Below, piece by piece: positions 17,891 to 26,654 of a DNA stretch of 64,000 bases. The notes below the pieces were generated by a model, which was not told where the DNA came from, did not search any database, and worked only from the letters and a program-made list of their open reading frames with translations. Source of the DNA: Saprospiraceae bacterium (GTDB taxonomy: Bacteria > Bacteroidota > Bacteroidia > Chitinophagales > Saprospiraceae); NCBI GenBank assembly GCA_030729925.1, contig JANQWK010000012.1:63552-127551 (forward strand). Direction: 5' to 3'. A program made the position numbers and the translations under genes. Each line of letters begins with the position of its first letter. Position 1 is the stretch's first letter.

Positions 17891-18985
17891 ATGAGAACCC
17901 TGATATTTGCTTTCCTCGGATTTGTGCTGCTGGGCAGTACTGCTTGTAATCCAAAACCAGCCGCTCCGGTTTCACCGTATGCCACCGCCATTGACAGTTC
18001 CCGTACCTGGGTGCAGGATTTGGTGGCCTCAAAAAATTTTCCGGGAGCAGGGGTGGCAGTAAGTGTGGGCAGAGAACTGATTTGGAGCGAGGGTTTTGGC
18101 TACGCCGATATCGCCTCCGGCAAAACCATTGATCCCGCGAAAACCCTGTTCAGGGTGGGCAGTATTTCAAAACCCTACACGGCAGCAGGGTTGGCACGTT
18201 TGTACGAGGATGGCCGGATTGACCTCGATACTTCTGTTTATGTGTATGTTCCGGATTTTCCGAAAAAACCGTTTGATTTCAACTTGCGGCAATTGGGTGG
18301 ACACCTTGCCGGGATCCGCCATTACAAGGGCGATGAGTTTAGCATGAACCAATACTTCGCGACCGTAACCGAAGGACTCGATATTTTCAAAAACGATACC
18401 CTGCTGTTCGAGCCGGGTACACAATACACTTACAGCAGTTACGGCTGGAACCTGATCAGTGCAGCTATGGAGGCCGTCACCGATGAGCCTTTCCTGGATT
18501 ATATTCAGACAGCAGTTTTTGATCCGCTGGACATGAAACAAACTTTTCCGGAGTACAGCTCAAATACTTATCCCGAGCGGGTGAGTTTTTATATGCAGTC
18601 CGCCGACGGACAAAACGAGATTGCCCCCACAGTGGACAACAGCTACAAGTGGGCTGGCGGCGGATTTATCTCCACCCCGGAGGATGTGGTGAGGTTCGGT
18701 GAGGGACACCTGAGCGCCGGATACCTACAGGAGGCTACCCTGAGCATGTTTACGACCAGTCAGCGGACGGCGGACGGCGTACCCACTAACTATGGGATAG
18801 GTTGGCGCAGTGGTACAGACGATAAGGGCAGGTATTGGTATGGCCACAGTGGCGGATCGGTAGGCGGTACCAGCTGGATGGTCGTTTACCCCGAAGAAGA
18901 AGTGGTCGTTGTGGTGTTGGTCAACCTCTCCGGAGCAGACTTTGACGACATCCAGCTGAAAATTGCCGATGCCTTTATAAAGTAG
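17891..18985 (+). CDS. Serine hydrolase lipoprotein, beta-lactamase class C fold
   Basis: 364 residues from MRTLIFAFLG. Lipobox LGSTAC (Cys19). Active-site motifs of the class C/LACTB group: S-x-x-K as SISK (Ser91, Lys94), YSSYGWN as the second motif, and HSGGS as the third. LACTB-type family members are peptidases or esterases; antibiotic hydrolysis is not implied. The 3' end overlaps the convergent second serine hydrolase gene by 11 bases. Confidence 0.85.
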   Translation: MRTLIFAFLGFVLLGSTACNPKPAAPVSPYATAIDSSRTWVQDLVASKNFPGAGVAVSVGRELIWSEGFGYADIASGKTIDPAKTLFRVGSISKPYTAAGLARLYEDGRIDLDTSVYVYVPDFPKKPFDFNLRQLGGHLAGIRHYKGDEFSMNQYFATVTEGLDIFKNDTLLFEPGTQYTYSSYGWNLISAAMEAVTDEPFLDYIQTAVFDPLDMKQTFPEYSSNTYPERVSFYMQSADGQNEIAPTVDNSYKWAGGGFISTPEDVVRFGEGHLSAGYLQEATLSMFTTSQRTADGVPTNYGIGWRSGTDDKGRYWYGHSGGSVGGTSWMVVYPEEEVVVVVLVNLSGADFDDIQLKIADAFIK

Positions 18986-20078
18986 GCAATACCGTATCCA
19001 GTACTTTTGCGCGGTATTCGTCAGTGGGCTTTCGGGTATTGCACAAAATGGTATAAAACAGTTTTTCCGAAGGTACCCATACATAATCGGCCATAAAGCC
19101 GCCCTGATCTCCGGTATGAAAGATCAGATCCCGTCCTTTGTAGGTGCCGGTAAACCAAGAATAGCCGATAAAGGAAGGAATGGTATCGGACCAGTTGTCG
19201 GGTTGATAGGCCTTACGGGATGTTGCGATAGCTTCGGCAGACAGGAAACGGGCTTGCTGCAGCGCCAGTTCGTATTGGTACAAGTCTCGGACAGAACTCC
19301 ACACGCCCCCATTGCCGGCTGCGGGAAAAGTAGGTTCTTCGCCGTAGTCATCTTCGATGAAATTTTGTCCGTCGAAGACATAAGCATGGGCAACGCCCTC
19401 TTGAGGATAGGGGCCGTCTGTAATTTTGCTATCTTGAAGGCCTACCGGCTGGAAGATGCGTTCGATGATAAAATCCTGCCAGCGGTTGCCGGTCACCTGT
19501 TCGATGATTAGCGCCAGGGCATTATAAGCCGGGTTGGAATACTCAAATCGGGCACCCGGTTCGAAAGCCGTGCTATCGTTGGCCAGGATGGGTGCAAAAT
19601 TTTCCGCATCTTTGGCGGTCAGGTAAAACACGGAGTCTTCCTGTACTTTCCGACTGTCAATCAGTCCGGAAGAATGGTTGAGCAAATGGATAATGCTTAC
19701 TTTTTTGCCTATTTCCGGATTGCTGAAATTCGGAAAATACTTTTCCAGGGGGTCATCCAGGGAAAGTTTACCTTCTGCGGCCAGGATTAGGATCCCATTC
19801 ATCACGAAGGTTTTGGAAATAGAACCGGTATTGAACGAGGTATTGGGCGTAATTGCTTCCCGGGTAGTCAGATCGGCTACGCCGTAGCCTTTTTCCAGCA
19901 GCACTTGGCCATCTTTCACGACAAGTACCGCCGCACCGGGTTGGTCGGCCGGAAAAATAGCCGAGAAATAAGCATCGAGTGCATCACCGGGGTCGGTTGA
20001 TTCGGAGGACTGTGGCGAGCAGGAAAATACTGCCCATGCAAGGACGAGCAGGGTTGCGGAATACAAAACAGACTTCAT
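18975..20078 (-). CDS. Second serine hydrolase lipoprotein, beta-lactamase class C fold
   Basis: 367 residues. Signal peptide with lipobox VFSC (Cys20). Catalytic motifs SISK (Ser86, Lys89), YSNPAYN with the usual Tyr-x-Asn, and HTGDQGG. It is only distantly similar to its convergent neighbour, with which it shares 11 bases of tail overlap; the second motif differs (YSN against YSS), suggesting distinct subfamilies rather than a recent duplication. A palindrome with TetR-operator character lies 23 bases upstream of its start. Confidence 0.85.
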   Translation of the reverse strand: MKSVLYSATLLVLAWAVFSCSPQSSESTDPGDALDAYFSAIFPADQPGAAVLVVKDGQVLLEKGYGVADLTTREAITPNTSFNTGSISKTFVMNGILILAAEGKLSLDDPLEKYFPNFSNPEIGKKVSIIHLLNHSSGLIDSRKVQEDSVFYLTAKDAENFAPILANDSTAFEPGARFEYSNPAYNALALIIEQVTGNRWQDFIIERIFQPVGLQDSKITDGPYPQEGVAHAYVFDGQNFIEDDYGEEPTFPAAGNGGVWSSVRDLYQYELALQQARFLSAEAIATSRKAYQPDNWSDTIPSFIGYSWFTGTYKGRDLIFHTGDQGGFMADYVWVPSEKLFYTILCNTRKPTDEYRAKVLDTVLPTL

Positions 20079-20095
20079 AAGGGGGGAATTTAGAA

Positions 20096-20119
20096 GGGAC
20101 TGACCGGTCGGTCAGTCCC
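20096..20119. promoter_or_regulatory. Palindrome upstream of a serine hydrolase gene (operator-like)
   Basis: GGGACTGACC (20096-20105) and GGTCAGTCCC (20110-20119) flank GGTC. The core TGACCG-GT-CGGTCA resembles the short inverted repeats bound by TetR-family regulators. It lies 18-41 bases upstream of the minus-strand start at 20078 and has no T tract, so an operator seems likelier than a terminator for the desaturase gene. Confidence 0.45.
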
Positions 20120-20149
20120 CAAAGAAAAAGCAGTTTTTTCACCAGCCTA

Positions 20150-21262
20150 TCAGGCTTGTACCAATTTTTGATCTATGCTGCCGGTACCCAATTGGTAGAG
20201 CATTTTGAAGTGGCTGCTCAGCGCCTCCATAAAAGTCTCGTATTGGTGGTAAGGCAAGTTGAACTCCTTAGCCGTTTGTTCCACAATGGGCGACAACTTT
20301 TTGTAGTGGACATGGCAGATATTCGGAAACAAGTGGTGTTCGATCTGGTAATTGAGTCCTCCGATAAACCAAGAGAAAAACAAACTCTTCTTGCCAAAAT
20401 TGGCAGTCGTAAGCACTTGGTGGATCGCCCAGTTGTTTTCAAGGCTGCCCTCTTCATCCGGTGCGAAGAAGCTGGTTTGTTCGACCACGTGAGCGGTTTG
20501 GAACACCAGTGCCAGGAACAAACCACAGATCACGTGCATGATCACGAAGCCCAGTATGGTAATATACCAAGGCACATTGATCAACATCAGGGGTAGCACG
20601 AGGGTAAGCACATAGTACCAGATTTTGTGGAAAGCCACCTGAACCAAGGCTTTTCTCAGGGTAAGTCCCTGACCTTCGATCAATCCCTCTTTGTTGTATT
20701 TGGCCAGGTTGATAAAATCCTTGGCGGTCATCCAGTACAAGGTCATCAGACTATAGAAGAAAACCGCATAGAAAGCCTGGAAGCGGTGGAACTTCTTCCT
20801 GTCCTGATCGGGTGAAAGTCGGATCGCGAAGGTATCAATATCATCATCGTGACCGTGAACATTCGTAAAAGAGTGGTGGAGTACATTGTGCTGGATTTTC
20901 CAGGTAATGTGGTAGCCCCCCACGAAATTCACAATAAATCCGAGTAGCTGGTTGATCCGGGGATTTTGAGAATAAGCACCGTGATTGGCATCGTGCATGA
21001 TAGAAGTACCAATGCCCGACATTCCGAATCCCATAATGACCCACATCAGCAGTACTGGCGCTATACCGCTCACGGTATTGGTCAGCAGCAGGATCATCGG
21101 CACAAAATACAAGCTGATCATGACAACCGTTTTGATCACCATGTTGAGGTTGGCATGCTTGGAGATATTGTTGTCTTTGAAATACTGATTTACTCTTTTT
21201 CGTAGTTCTTTGACAAACTCGGGTTTGTCTTGCAAATTAAATTTTACTGCAGTAGTACTCAT
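20150..21262 (-). CDS. Membrane fatty-acid desaturase
   Basis: 370 residues from MSTTAVKFNL; the longer upstream reading crosses the intergenic inverted repeat. The three histidine boxes of diiron acyl desaturases are intact: HDANHG (90-95), HNVLHHSFTNVHGH (125-138) and QIEHHLFPNICHVHY near 310. Four or more hydrophobic segments surround them. The QIEHH form of box three is typical of front-end (delta-5/delta-6-type) or linoleoyl-CoA desaturase-like enzymes. It acts in the inner membrane, inserting a double bond into acyl-lipid or acyl-CoA chains; regiospecificity cannot be read. Confidence 0.88.
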   Translation of the reverse strand: MSTTAVKFNLQDKPEFVKELRKRVNQYFKDNNISKHANLNMVIKTVVMISLYFVPMILLLTNTVSGIAPVLLMWVIMGFGMSGIGTSIMHDANHGAYSQNPRINQLLGFIVNFVGGYHITWKIQHNVLHHSFTNVHGHDDDIDTFAIRLSPDQDRKKFHRFQAFYAVFFYSLMTLYWMTAKDFINLAKYNKEGLIEGQGLTLRKALVQVAFHKIWYYVLTLVLPLMLINVPWYITILGFVIMHVICGLFLALVFQTAHVVEQTSFFAPDEEGSLENNWAIHQVLTTANFGKKSLFFSWFIGGLNYQIEHHLFPNICHVHYKKLSPIVEQTAKEFNLPYHQYETFMEALSSHFKMLYQLGTGSIDQKLVQA

Positions 21263-21300
21263 GAAAAGTGTTGGTTTGATAAGCGTTAATTTAAAACATG

Positions 21301-21363
21301 ACAGTGGTAAAAGTACCGATAAATGCGCGTAAGAAAGCATGATTCCGATACTTTTACCGCTGT
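21301..21363. terminator. Long inverted repeat between sortilin-like gene and desaturase gene
   Basis: Arms 21301-21315 and 21349-21363 are reverse complements over 15 bases with one mismatch (core GGTAAAAGTA/TACTTTTACC), with a 33-base loop. On the minus strand the hairpin follows the large exported protein gene and is followed by CATGTTTTAAATT. It could be a terminator for that gene or a structured leader of the desaturase mRNA. Confidence 0.5.
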
Positions 21364-21401
21364 ATGACAATTCAAAGTTTCGAACCTGTTTGCGGTCCTG
21401 A

Positions 21402-24400
21402 TTATGCTTTTCCTGGCAACAAAATGGGTGCAATCCCTTTGGACTGGTACAGTTTGTTGAAAGCGGGAATTTTTTCGTTGACAATTTCCTGCATGGCCTG
21501 TTGAGATTCTGTCCACTCCTTCTGAACATCTTCCATACGTGCTTTGGTTCCCTGGGTCAATTTGGGGTCTGCGTCGCTTACCCTTCCGATCAGGCTGGCG
21601 ATTTCGGCGTTCAGCCTGTTGGGGAAGTTGATGACATCCTGGAAGGTCTGTTGTTTGGGTTGAATCAGGGCCTGTTCCCAGATTTCGATATTCTTGCTGA
21701 TCGCTTCGCCCTGTTCTACCAGCTCTTTCATGTCTGGTTTGTCCTTGAGCGGTTTGATGATCGCCAGAATCTGATCTTTGAGGGCGCGCATCTCATTGAC
21801 AGAAGTATGAATTTCGCGGAAGGTTCGCTCCAGTTGTTTGAGCAGGGCTTCCTGAGCGGCATAGTCTTCCAGAGACGCCTCGATGCGGGGATCGCCCAGC
21901 ACGATTGCGGTCGTTTCCATTTGCTGGGTTCCATCGGACAGGCGAACGGTATAAGTTCCCGGCATCACCTCTCCGCTGTTGTAATTACCCAACATAAACA
22001 CACCCTCTACGCCCGGGCCTGCTTCGCGGGTGAGATCCCAATTGAAGCGATTGATTCCTTTTTTATGGGGGATCACAGGTTCGGGTTGTGGGCCGCCCGT
22101 CCAGGTTTTGGCGTTGTTGTCCTTTTCGCTGGAATAGCTTCTCACCAGGTCACCGTTTTTGTCGAGGATATCGAGGGTAAGTTTGGTAGAATCCATATTC
22201 TCAGGCAGGTTGTAATAGATAACGACGCCATTGAGCGGATTTTGTCCTACGGTATTGGAGGGAGAAGTTCCGCCGCCGCTGTACTTGTAGGCTGGTTTAG
22301 GGGCATACAGGGCAATATTTTTATCCAGGGCGTCTATGCTGGCTTGTTGGATGGGACCGAGATCGTCCAAAATCCAGAAAGCCCTGCCCATTGTTGCAAT
22401 GACCATATCGTTGTCCTGGAAGGTGATGTCGTTAATGGGGCAAACGGGCAGGTTGAGCTGCATTTTTGTCCAATTTTTGCCGGCATCGAAGGAAACGTAC
22501 ATTCCTCTTTCCGTACCTGCATAGAGCAGGTCTTTTCGCTTCAAGTCCTCTCTGATCACCCTTACGAAAGCATCTTTTTCAATGCCATTGACGATTTTAG
22601 TCCAGGTTTTGCCGTAATTATTGGTTTTGTAAGCAATCGGGGTAAAATCGTTCATTTTGTAGCGGGTCACGGCAATGTAGGCGGTAGCGGGATCGTGTGG
22701 AGATACATCAATAGTATTGATCAGGGCCTCGCCGGCATCCGGTGGGGTAACATTGCTCCAGTTTTGACCGCCATCGCGGGTCACATAAACCAATCCGCAG
22801 TCGCTACCGGTCCAGATGACATTGGCATCGTGTTGAGAGCATTCGAGGTAGCTGATGGTATTATACACCTCACCTCCTGCGCCTTCGTTGGTATAAGGCC
22901 CGCCACCGTCAATCTGTTTGCTTTTCTCATTGCGGGTCAAATCCGGGCTGATTTCCGCCCAGGTAAGTCCGCCGTCGGTGGTTTTGAGCACCACGTTACC
23001 CGCATGGAACATCACTTTGGGATCTTGAGGGGAAGTCACGATGGGAGCATTCCAGTTGAACCGGTACTTCATTTCGGAAGGCGTCCAAGCCAGTACGGCT
23101 GTTGGGTAAGCCATAATATCCTTTTGGGTTTCGGTTCTGCGATCGTAGGCATTGATCTGTCCCTGGTAGCAACCGCCGTACACCACCACCGGATTGTCGG
23201 GGTCAAAAGCCAGGAATGCACTCTCGCAGCCTGCAGCCGCGTGCCAGTCTTTCCAGTCTATCCCTCTGCCATTGGTTCGGCTTTTGGTCGCCACGGAGGA
23301 ATTGTCCTGTTGGCCGGCATAGACGTAGTAGGGAAACTGATTATCCGTGATTACGCGATAAAACTGAGCGGTGGGTTGATTTTGCTGGCTGGACCAGGTT
23401 TCGCCCCCATTGAACGTAACGCAGGCGCCTCCGTCGTTGGAAAGGATAATATTTTGCGGGTTATCCGGGTTGATCCACATGTGGTGCTGGTCGCCATGAG
23501 GGTTGGGGATGCTTTTGAAAGACTTTCCGCCATCAATAGACTTCAGCATAGGTGCATTGAGCACGTAAACGGTTTCCTGATCCTGTGGATCGGCAAAAAT
23601 TTCGATATAATACCAAGCGCGGGTAATGGTCGTGCGGTCGCTGGTGGTTTGTCGCCAGGTATTACCGGCATCATCGGAGCGGTAAACGCCCCCTTTGCTG
23701 CCTTCGGCTTCGATATTGGCATAAACGATTTCGGAATTGGCCGGAGAAACATCCACGGCTGATTTGCCGAAATGGGGGGGAAGTCCTTTGCTGAGTTTTT
23801 CCCAGGTTTCGCCGCCGTCAACCGACTTATAGATCGCGGAGGTTTTATCGGCTCCGCCGCTGACCATCGTCCAGGGGTAGCGGATATGGTACCACATGCT
23901 GGCATACAGGATACGAGGATTGTGGGCATCCATGCTCAGGTCTGCTGCGCCGGTCTGGTCATCCACGTACAAGATCTTTTCCCAGGACTGTCCACCGTCC
24001 AGGGTGCGATATACGCCGCGATCCTCCGAGGGGCCATGCAAGGCACCCTGAACTGCCACGTAAGCCACATCCGGGTTATCGGGATGGACTCTGATTTCTG
24101 CTATTCTCTTGGAATTGGGCAACCCGATATTTTTCCAGGTTTTACCGGCATCCAGGGATCGGTAAACGCCATCGCCAGGGGCGGTCATCACGCCGCGCAC
24201 GGCATGTTCGCCGGTACCCACATAGACCACATTGGGATCAGAAGGTGCCACGGCAATTGCGCCGATCACGCCGGTGTTGAAATAGCCGTCGGAAATATTT
24301 TTCCAGGTAATACCGGCATCCGTAGTTTTCCAGAGGCCGCCGCCGATGGTACCCATGTAGTACACCAGTGGATTACCCGGCACTCCCTCAGAAGCCACGC

Positions 24401-24548
24401 TACGTCCGCCCCGGAAAGGACCGATATTGCGCCATTGCATGCCGTTGAATTGTTTGTCGAGGGAAGAGGGGGCTATTTTCTGTGCGTCGGCAAACTGGAA
24501 GCCGAGCAGGCACAGCAATAGCGGAACAAGTTGGAATAGGTTTTTCAT
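21402..24548 (-). CDS. Large secreted sortilin/BNR-repeat propeller protein
   Basis: 1048 residues. Signal peptide ends at QFADAQ. From about residue 35 to 720 there are recurrent Asp-box/BNR units such as GGGLWKTTDAGITWKNI, GVYRSLDAGKTWKNIGLP and GLVYVTRDGGQNWSNV, which build one or two beta-propellers of the sortilin/VPS10 type. The last 300 residues hold a fibronectin-like strand region and a helical tail (EALLKQLERTFREIHT). Proteins of this plan are abundant and mostly uncharacterised in Bacteroidota and are often labelled glycosyl hydrolases without proof. Probably periplasmic or outer-membrane associated. Confidence 0.82.
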   Translation of the reverse strand: MKNLFQLVPLLLCLLGFQFADAQKIAPSSLDKQFNGMQWRNIGPFRGGRSVASEGVPGNPLVYYMGTIGGGLWKTTDAGITWKNISDGYFNTGVIGAIAVAPSDPNVVYVGTGEHAVRGVMTAPGDGVYRSLDAGKTWKNIGLPNSKRIAEIRVHPDNPDVAYVAVQGALHGPSEDRGVYRTLDGGQSWEKILYVDDQTGAADLSMDAHNPRILYASMWYHIRYPWTMVSGGADKTSAIYKSVDGGETWEKLSKGLPPHFGKSAVDVSPANSEIVYANIEAEGSKGGVYRSDDAGNTWRQTTSDRTTITRAWYYIEIFADPQDQETVYVLNAPMLKSIDGGKSFKSIPNPHGDQHHMWINPDNPQNIILSNDGGACVTFNGGETWSSQQNQPTAQFYRVITDNQFPYYVYAGQQDNSSVATKSRTNGRGIDWKDWHAAAGCESAFLAFDPDNPVVVYGGCYQGQINAYDRRTETQKDIMAYPTAVLAWTPSEMKYRFNWNAPIVTSPQDPKVMFHAGNVVLKTTDGGLTWAEISPDLTRNEKSKQIDGGGPYTNEGAGGEVYNTISYLECSQHDANVIWTGSDCGLVYVTRDGGQNWSNVTPPDAGEALINTIDVSPHDPATAYIAVTRYKMNDFTPIAYKTNNYGKTWTKIVNGIEKDAFVRVIREDLKRKDLLYAGTERGMYVSFDAGKNWTKMQLNLPVCPINDITFQDNDMVIATMGRAFWILDDLGPIQQASIDALDKNIALYAPKPAYKYSGGGTSPSNTVGQNPLNGVVIYYNLPENMDSTKLTLDILDKNGDLVRSYSSEKDNNAKTWTGGPQPEPVIPHKKGINRFNWDLTREAGPGVEGVFMLGNYNSGEVMPGTYTVRLSDGTQQMETTAIVLGDPRIEASLEDYAAQEALLKQLERTFREIHTSVNEMRALKDQILAIIKPLKDKPDMKELVEQGEAISKNIEIWEQALIQPKQQTFQDVINFPNRLNAEIASLIGRVSDADPKLTQGTKARMEDVQKEWTESQQAMQEIVNEKIPAFNKLYQSKGIAPILLPGKA

Positions 24549-24652
24549 ATTGTTTTGGTTTGTGAATGGTAGTCAACATTGCTGCCGGGCAGCATACGAT
24601 CAAATATAATTATTTTACCTTTTTTTTAAAGCAGCCGGCGGACTTTTTACAC

Positions 24653-25285
24653 CTAACGAATGGCAACGCCGTACCCTTGCAAGGTAGTTTTGAGTTGCTC
24701 CGGCGACTGAAACACAAAAGCATGCCAGCCTGCCTGTTGAGCGGCGATGATATTTTTTTCGTTATCGTCAAAGAAGACCAATTTTTGGGGGTCGAGTTGG
24801 AACCTTTCCAGCAGAAGCTGGTAAATTTCCGGTTGGGGTTTCATCCTATTTTCCTGGCCGGACACCAGGATGCCGTCAAAAAGGTCAAAATAAGGAAAGC
24901 ATTTTCTGCCGCGCTCCCAGGTTTCTGCCGACCAGTTGGTGAGGGCATAGACGCGGTAATCGGGATGTTCGATGAGCTGGTGAAAAATATCGAGGGTTCC
25001 TTGTATGGATCCCTGAAACATCTCCTCCCAGCGATCGTAAAAACTGTGGATGGCTTCCTGGTATTCGGGGTATTGCCGACTGAGCAAAGCATTGGCCTCG
25101 GCGATGGTTCGCCCGCCGTCTTGTTGGGCATTCCACTCGGGGCTGCAGATGTGGGTCAGAAAAAAAGCCCGTTGTTCCGGATCCGGAAAAATCTTGCGGT
25201 AGAGGTACTCGGGGTTCCAGTCCACGAGTACGCCTCCCAGGTCAAAAACGATGGTATCAATGGGTGATGACGCCATTTTTTGCAT
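24653..25285 (-). CDS. HAD-superfamily phosphatase (YihX-like)
   Basis: 210 residues. Motif I VFDLGGVLVDW (Asp15 nucleophile), motif II ALTNWSAETW, the conserved Lys in ENRMKPQPEIYQ, and motif IV FFDDNEKNI are all present, in the order seen in YihX-like sugar-phosphate or nucleotide phosphatases. A helical cap lies between motifs I and II. MQKMASS and MASS are alternative starts nine bases apart. Either start lies inside the 3' end of the upstream transporter gene, so the two genes form an overlapping operon. Confidence 0.85.
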   Translation of the reverse strand: MQKMASSPIDTIVFDLGGVLVDWNPEYLYRKIFPDPEQRAFFLTHICSPEWNAQQDGGRTIAEANALLSRQYPEYQEAIHSFYDRWEEMFQGSIQGTLDIFHQLIEHPDYRVYALTNWSAETWERGRKCFPYFDLFDGILVSGQENRMKPQPEIYQLLLERFQLDPQKLVFFDDNEKNIIAAQQAGWHAFVFQSPEQLKTTLQGYGVAIR

Positions 25286-26567
25286 GTTTTATCTGGACAC
25301 CAACCAGAATAATCAGTCCCAGGATGAAAAAAAGCGCCATCAGCAGCACTCCGGTGCGCATGTCGCCTGTAATTTGTTCGATGGCGGCAAAAGAGAAAGT
25401 ACCAAACACGGTGGCTGTTTTTTCGAGGACATCGTAGAAGCTGAAATAAGAAGTCGTATCCACGGTTCCTTCGGGAATAATTTTGGAATAGGTGGAGCGC
25501 GACAGCGACTGGGTGCCCCCCATGACCACGCCTACCGAGCTCGCTACGATGTAAAACTGGAACTGGCTCTCGATGAAATAACCATACACGCAAATTCCTA
25601 CCCAGATGAGCAGCATGGTCATCAGGGAAAATTTGTTGCCTTTAAGTTTGGAGACACCGGCAAACACATAGGCACCGATGATGGCCACAATTTGTAAAAT
25701 CAGGATGATCAGGATCAACTCGGACGTCGCAAATTTTAATTCTTTTTCGGCGAAGGTCGAGGCCAGGTAGAGCACGGTCTGCACGCCTGCACTATAGCAG
25801 AAAAAAGAAATCAGAAACTTTTTGGTGTTGCGCTGGTGTTTGAGCGATCGCCAGACTTTGCGCAGTTCCTCGGCTCCCTTTTTCCGAAGGGCCTTCAAAG
25901 GCACGCCTCCCTGATCCTTGGGCAGTCGGCGGAAGGGGATGATCGAAAAGCCCAGCCACCACAATCCGACAAAGACAAAAGAGAGTCGAACGGGTATGCT
26001 GCTGTCCGCAGCAAAACCAAAGGTGCCGGGATTTTGGATTACCGCCAGGCAGAGCAAGAGAAGGATGACACTGCCGATAAAGCCCATGGCAAAGCCCCTG
26101 GCGCTGACCACATCGTACCGGTCTTCCGTGACGATCTCCGGGAGGTAGGAATTGTAAAAGACATAGCCCCCGCCAAACCCGATGATACCCAGCATAAATC
26201 CGATGGAACCCAACAAGAGGTTTTCCATCCCGGTAAAGAAAAACAGGGAAAGGCAGGCCAATCCACCTAAAATGGTGAACCCCTTCATGAAAAATTTCTT
26301 TTTTTTGCCGTAATCGGCGATCCCCGACAGCAGGGGAGAGAAGGCGGCCATGATCAGGTAGGAAAGCGACAACATGAAGGCATACAGGGCGCTATTGGAC
26401 ACCTCGTAGTTAAAAATGGAGATGTAATCGTCCGTGATACCTATAAAATAGATGGGGAATATGGCGACGGTGATGACAAGTGCAAACGCGGAATTGGCCC
26501 AGTCGAAAAACGTCCAGCCGCTGACAACACGTTTGTCGTTGAGCTGATGGGTAGGCGCTTGGTTCAT
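25257..26567 (-). CDS. MFS transporter, UMF1/Atg22-like
   Basis: 436 residues from MNQAPTHQLNDKRVVSGW (an ATG 36 bases upstream is possible). The opening WTFFDWANSAFALVITVAIFPIYF is the hallmark of the UMF1 family related to the yeast vacuolar amino-acid exporter Atg22. Eleven or twelve hydrophobic segments are visible, with the SGIADYGKKKKFFMK loop between helices two and three. Efflux of amino acids or similar metabolites is inferred from Atg22 only. Its 3' end overlaps the HAD phosphatase gene by 29 bases, and it is divergent from rimK. Confidence 0.85.
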   Translation of the reverse strand: MNQAPTHQLNDKRVVSGWTFFDWANSAFALVITVAIFPIYFIGITDDYISIFNYEVSNSALYAFMLSLSYLIMAAFSPLLSGIADYGKKKKFFMKGFTILGGLACLSLFFFTGMENLLLGSIGFMLGIIGFGGGYVFYNSYLPEIVTEDRYDVVSARGFAMGFIGSVILLLLCLAVIQNPGTFGFAADSSIPVRLSFVFVGLWWLGFSIIPFRRLPKDQGGVPLKALRKKGAEELRKVWRSLKHQRNTKKFLISFFCYSAGVQTVLYLASTFAEKELKFATSELILIILILQIVAIIGAYVFAGVSKLKGNKFSLMTMLLIWVGICVYGYFIESQFQFYIVASSVGVVMGGTQSLSRSTYSKIIPEGTVDTTSYFSFYDVLEKTATVFGTFSFAAIEQITGDMRTGVLLMALFFILGLIILVGVQIKHAKNGVITH

Positions 26568-26654
26568 GTATCGGGTGTTTTGTACATTTTTGACTAAATT
26601 CAATCCAAGATACTTATTTATCTGTATTTTAAGCCCCCGATAAATTTTTGTTAA

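Noticed and set aside
21501-23762. Plus-strand open frame of 753 codons antisense to the large propeller protein
   Set aside because: It lies wholly within the opposite-strand coding sequence, lacks family motifs and arises from codon bias and the Asp-box repeats of the real gene.
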